Shown piece after piece: positions 16,181-17,895 of a DNA stretch of 17,895 nt. A model generated the notes under the pieces. It was given only the letters and a program-made list of their open reading frames with translations. It had not been told where the DNA came from and did no database searches. How positions within the stretch are numbered: the stretch's first letter is position 1; every line of letters starts with the position of its first letter. This DNA is from ZC4RG29 sp036381475 (GTDB taxonomy: Bacteria > Bacteroidota > Bacteroidia > Cytophagales > Cyclobacteriaceae), in contig DASVCT010000202.1 in the NCBI GenBank assembly GCA_036381475.1, positions 1 through 17,895 on the forward strand, given 5' to 3'. The translations under genes were made by a program, and so were the position numbers.

Positions 16181-17125
16181 TTACCAGGTACGTGTTTTGA
16201 GATATTCCTGGATTTGTTCCTTTGGAACCGGGAGTTCATCGATATGTGCGTTGAGCCATTGCGAGAAGTCCTTCTCGATCTCGTCCGACCAGCGTGAATC
16301 GATCTGGCCGGGCGTATACTTCTGCTCGCGAAGGCGTTGATGGCCAAACATGTCGCGCAGCCGAACAATCTCCGAGGTCTTGACGACCCGCTCGACGAGG
16401 TGCGGAGGTATGAAAATCACGCCGCCGTCGCGGCCAAGGACTACGTCGCCGGGCATTACTGTGGCATGTCCTATGCGGGTGGGTGTGTTAATGCCGATCA
16501 GCGTCGTGTTCAATTGGCCATCCGGGTTGTTCAGGTGGTGCGAAGGGTGATAGGATCGGAAAAACGACGTAAACCCGCCAATCTCCTTGAGTCCGTTGAT
16601 GTCTCGAATGGCACCGTTGTACACAATCCCATTCCCGGTCTTGGCATAGATGGAATTGCCCAGGTTATCGCCAATAGTAGGACCATCCACATGGGCTCCG
16701 AACTGATCGACCACGTAAACATCGCCTTTCGTCAGCATGTCGATAGGCCAGGAATTCTGTGATTTCACGCGACCGTCCTTCTCATGTCCCTTCTTGTCGA
16801 TGACGCGGTGAATGTCGGGTCGTCCCGGTACGAACGTGGCGGTCACAGCACGGCCCACGAGCACACTGTCGGGGTTGATCATCATCCATCCGTCTTCGTA
16901 CTGGTAGTTGTAGTTCGCACTTCTCAGTACCGCCCACGCCTCCTCGAGGGTGACCAGTTTAAGTCGCTCCAGCAACTCGTCAGGAACCTTCGGCCGTCCG
17001 TCCGGAAACCGTTCTCCCTTCCACTCCGGCGTAAGAAAAATAAGCTCTTCCTTTGATATCTGTTGCGCCATTACGGCGACGCACGACAGCAGGACCATGG
17101 TGAACAAAATAAGCAGTCTTTTCAT
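16181..17125 (-). CDS. Exported RraA family protein (4-hydroxy-4-methyl-2-oxoglutarate aldolase-like)
   Basis: A 314-residue RraA-fold protein. The core (about 85-270) shows the family signatures: GDVYVVDQFG, then GDNLGNSIYA, GIVYNGAIRD with Arg174-Asp175, and GDVVLGRDGGVIFIPP. The Arg-Asp pair is what class II HMG/oxaloacetate aldolases of this family use, and is absent in RNase E-inhibitor members. Aldolases of the family cleave 2-keto acids to pyruvate. The position usually Asp in V-x-D-G-a-x-R-D is Asn170 here. At 314 residues it is longer than the usual 160-240, with extra sequence at both ends. The N-terminus is a Sec signal (residues 1-20, VMA-QQ); Cys15 in LLSC could be read as a lipobox, but the hydrophobic run continues past it. 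It is the first gene of a likely two-gene operon with the dehydratase. The substrate is unknown. Confidence 0.88.
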   Translation of the reverse strand: MKRLLILFTMVLLSCVAVMAQQISKEELIFLTPEWKGERFPDGRPKVPDELLERLKLVTLEEAWAVLRSANYNYQYEDGWMMINPDSVLVGRAVTATFVPGRPDIHRVIDKKGHEKDGRVKSQNSWPIDMLTKGDVYVVDQFGAHVDGPTIGDNLGNSIYAKTGNGIVYNGAIRDINGLKEIGGFTSFFRSYHPSHHLNNPDGQLNTTLIGINTPTRIGHATVMPGDVVLGRDGGVIFIPPHLVERVVKTSEIVRLRDMFGHQRLREQKYTPGQIDSRWSDEIEKDFSQWLNAHIDELPVPKEQIQEYLKTRTW

Positions 17126-17285
17126 TGGATGATGGGTTGTGTTTGAATCAAGTTACGATCGACGCTGCAATTTTTCATAGCATACTCCCCCACGCGCCTT
17201 TTTTGACAAAGCATGCGCCCACCGCGCATTCATTCTATGTTCAATGGTTTGACCGGAAAAAATCTTGTATGGACGGACTGATTTT

Positions 17286-17474
17286 GGGGAAATAGGGGAA
17301 TAGGGGAATAGGGAAATAAGGGAAATAGGGAAATAAGGGAATAAGGGAATAAGGGGTATAGGGTACATAGGGGTATAGGGAAATAAGGGAAATAGGGAAA
17401 TAGGGAAATAAGGGAATAAGGAAATAAGGGATATAGGGTACATAGGGGTATAGGGGTATATAGGGTATAGGGGG
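17286..17474. repeat. G-rich degenerate minisatellite (GGGAAATA/GGGTATA units)
   Basis: A 189-bp array in which 22 runs of three to five G on the + strand are separated by 3-7 A/T-rich bases (mostly AAATA, AATAA, TATA). The + strand carries almost no pyrimidine except T and rare C. A 21-bp segment recurs exactly at 17357-17377, 17432-17452 and 17700-17720, so the array has a higher-order structure. Unit spacing fits G-quadruplex formation. Confidence 0.9.
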
Positions 17475-17509
17475 TCCACGGATTGCAATGAATGGCTAAA
17501 TCGGTAGAG
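17475..17509. repeat. 35-bp direct repeat, copy 1 (tail of the G-rich array)
   Basis: Begins TCCACGGATTGCAATGAATG and ends ATCGGTAGAG. It matches 17743-17777 at 34 of 35 positions (C/T difference at the twelfth base). Both copies follow directly after a G-rich stretch in the same orientation, so array plus tail form one composite repeat. Confidence 0.9.
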
Positions 17510-17694
17510 ACACCATTGATCACGGAGGAGGAAATTGGGGTGATTTTCGATTATCGATTATCGATTTTTGATTTATGCACCACAGAACACATTTTTCGAT
17601 CAACGACGACACTTATGATGGTAAGTCAGAGACTCTAATCGTTGGCACCAAATCGCAAATCACAAATCAAAAGTCACTAATCACAAATCCTGTA

Positions 17695-17742
17695 GGGGGT
17701 ATAGGGTACATAGGGGTATAAGGTATATAAGGTATATAAGGA
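17695..17742. repeat. Second, shorter G-rich array
   Basis: GGGGGTATAGGGTACATAGG and onward, then GGTATATAA units twice. It contains the same 21-bp segment (17700-17720) as the long array and ends at the second copy of the 35-bp tail. Fewer long G-runs suggest decay or a shorter version of the same element. Confidence 0.8.
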
Positions 17743-17777
17743 TCCACGGATTGTAATGAATGGCTAAATCGGTAGAG
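17743..17777. repeat. 35-bp direct repeat, copy 2
   Basis: Same sequence as 17475-17509 with one substitution, in the same orientation and 268 bp further on. Similarity continues weakly for about ten bases (ACACCATTGAT against GTACCACCGAT). Confidence 0.9.
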
Positions 17778-17783
17778 GTACCA

Positions 17784-17849
17784 CCGATTACCAGGTTACC
17801 GACTACCGATTACCTGATTAACCGATCGCCGATTAACGGTTACCGATTA
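17784..17849. repeat. CCGATTA short-motif repeat
   Basis: CCGATTA occurs at 17784-17790, 17806-17812, 17829-17835 and 17843-17849, with near-copies between them (GGTTACCGACTACC, CTGATTAACCGATCG). The reverse complement of the motif makes up the repeat at 6812-6836, so the same short sequence recurs in two intergenic places about 11 kb apart. Confidence 0.65.
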
Positions 17850-17895
17850 CCCCTGGCTTGTATCTTTTCACATTGGGCCGCGTTATGGCTTCGAC

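Larger units (their letters stand above)
17126..17895. other. 770-bp non-coding, repeat-filled intergenic region
   Basis: I find no convincing gene here. From left to right it holds the untranslated leader of the RraA-like gene (to about 17285) and a G-rich array with a 35-bp tail. An AT-rich CGATTAT repeat lies at about 17547-17572 and an AATCACA-type repeat at about 17651-17689. A second shorter copy of the G-rich array and tail follows, then a CCGATTA repeat at 17784-17849. An ATG at 17885 with TATCTTTT (17865-17872) upstream could begin a gene that runs off the window, but eleven bases are too few to call. Confidence 0.7.

Noticed and set aside
17153..17523. Two overlapping - strand frames encoding Ile-Pro-Leu-Phe-Pro-Tyr-rich proteins
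   Set aside because: They are direct translations of the G-rich array in two frames; pure low-complexity composition, no domain, and both frames are open only because the repeat lacks stop codons on that strand.
17286..17742. CRISPR array
   Set aside because: The repeated units are 6-9 bp and degenerate, there are no regular unique spacers, and no cas gene is present.

Overview
The window looks like a chromosomal segment of a Bacteroidota bacterium, probably of the Cytophagales type. This rests on a complete ECF sigma factor / FecR anti-sigma / STN-containing SusC / SusD-like lipoprotein module, a GH172 (DUF2961) enzyme, Sec signal peptides that mostly end in A-Q, weak Shine-Dalgarno sequences, and a promoter candidate of the Bacteroidota TTG/TAnnTTTG type. 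The genus assignment is inference. No phage, IS or integrase gene is present.

Left part, mainly + strand (1-6819). A hydrophobic C-terminal tail of a truncated upstream gene is followed by an exported GH172 enzyme, then a convergent DUF488 gene (- strand). Next come an exported seven-bladed beta-propeller lactonase and a 1019-residue exported TPR-CHAT protein with a C-terminal membrane anchor. A 14-bp-arm palindrome lies after the CHAT gene and faces a - strand gene of unknown function (6915-7415).

Right part, all - strand (17125 down to 7654). Read in transcription order it holds an exported RraA-like aldolase-family protein, a Tat-exported enolase-superfamily acid-sugar dehydratase, tRNA-Gly(CCC), an ECF sigma factor, FecR, SusC with an STN signalling domain, and a SusD-like lipoprotein that ends in a clear rho-independent terminator. 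Sigma-FecR-SusC-SusD form a complete cell-surface-signalling and uptake module: ligand binding at SusCD is expected to be passed through the STN domain to FecR, which releases the sigma factor.

Far right (17126-17895). This 770-bp stretch has no convincing gene. It carries a G-rich array (22 G-runs of three or more in about 190 bp) followed by a conserved 35-bp tail, a second degenerate copy of the same composite 268 bp further on, and several short-motif repeats. It looks like a dispersed intergenic repeat family.

The most interesting biological idea is an extracytoplasmic sugar-acid route. The glycosidase, lactonase, dehydratase and RraA-like aldolase all carry export signals although the last two families are normally cytoplasmic, and they sit around one dedicated sigma-controlled SusCD system. 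That link is inference from gene content and signals.
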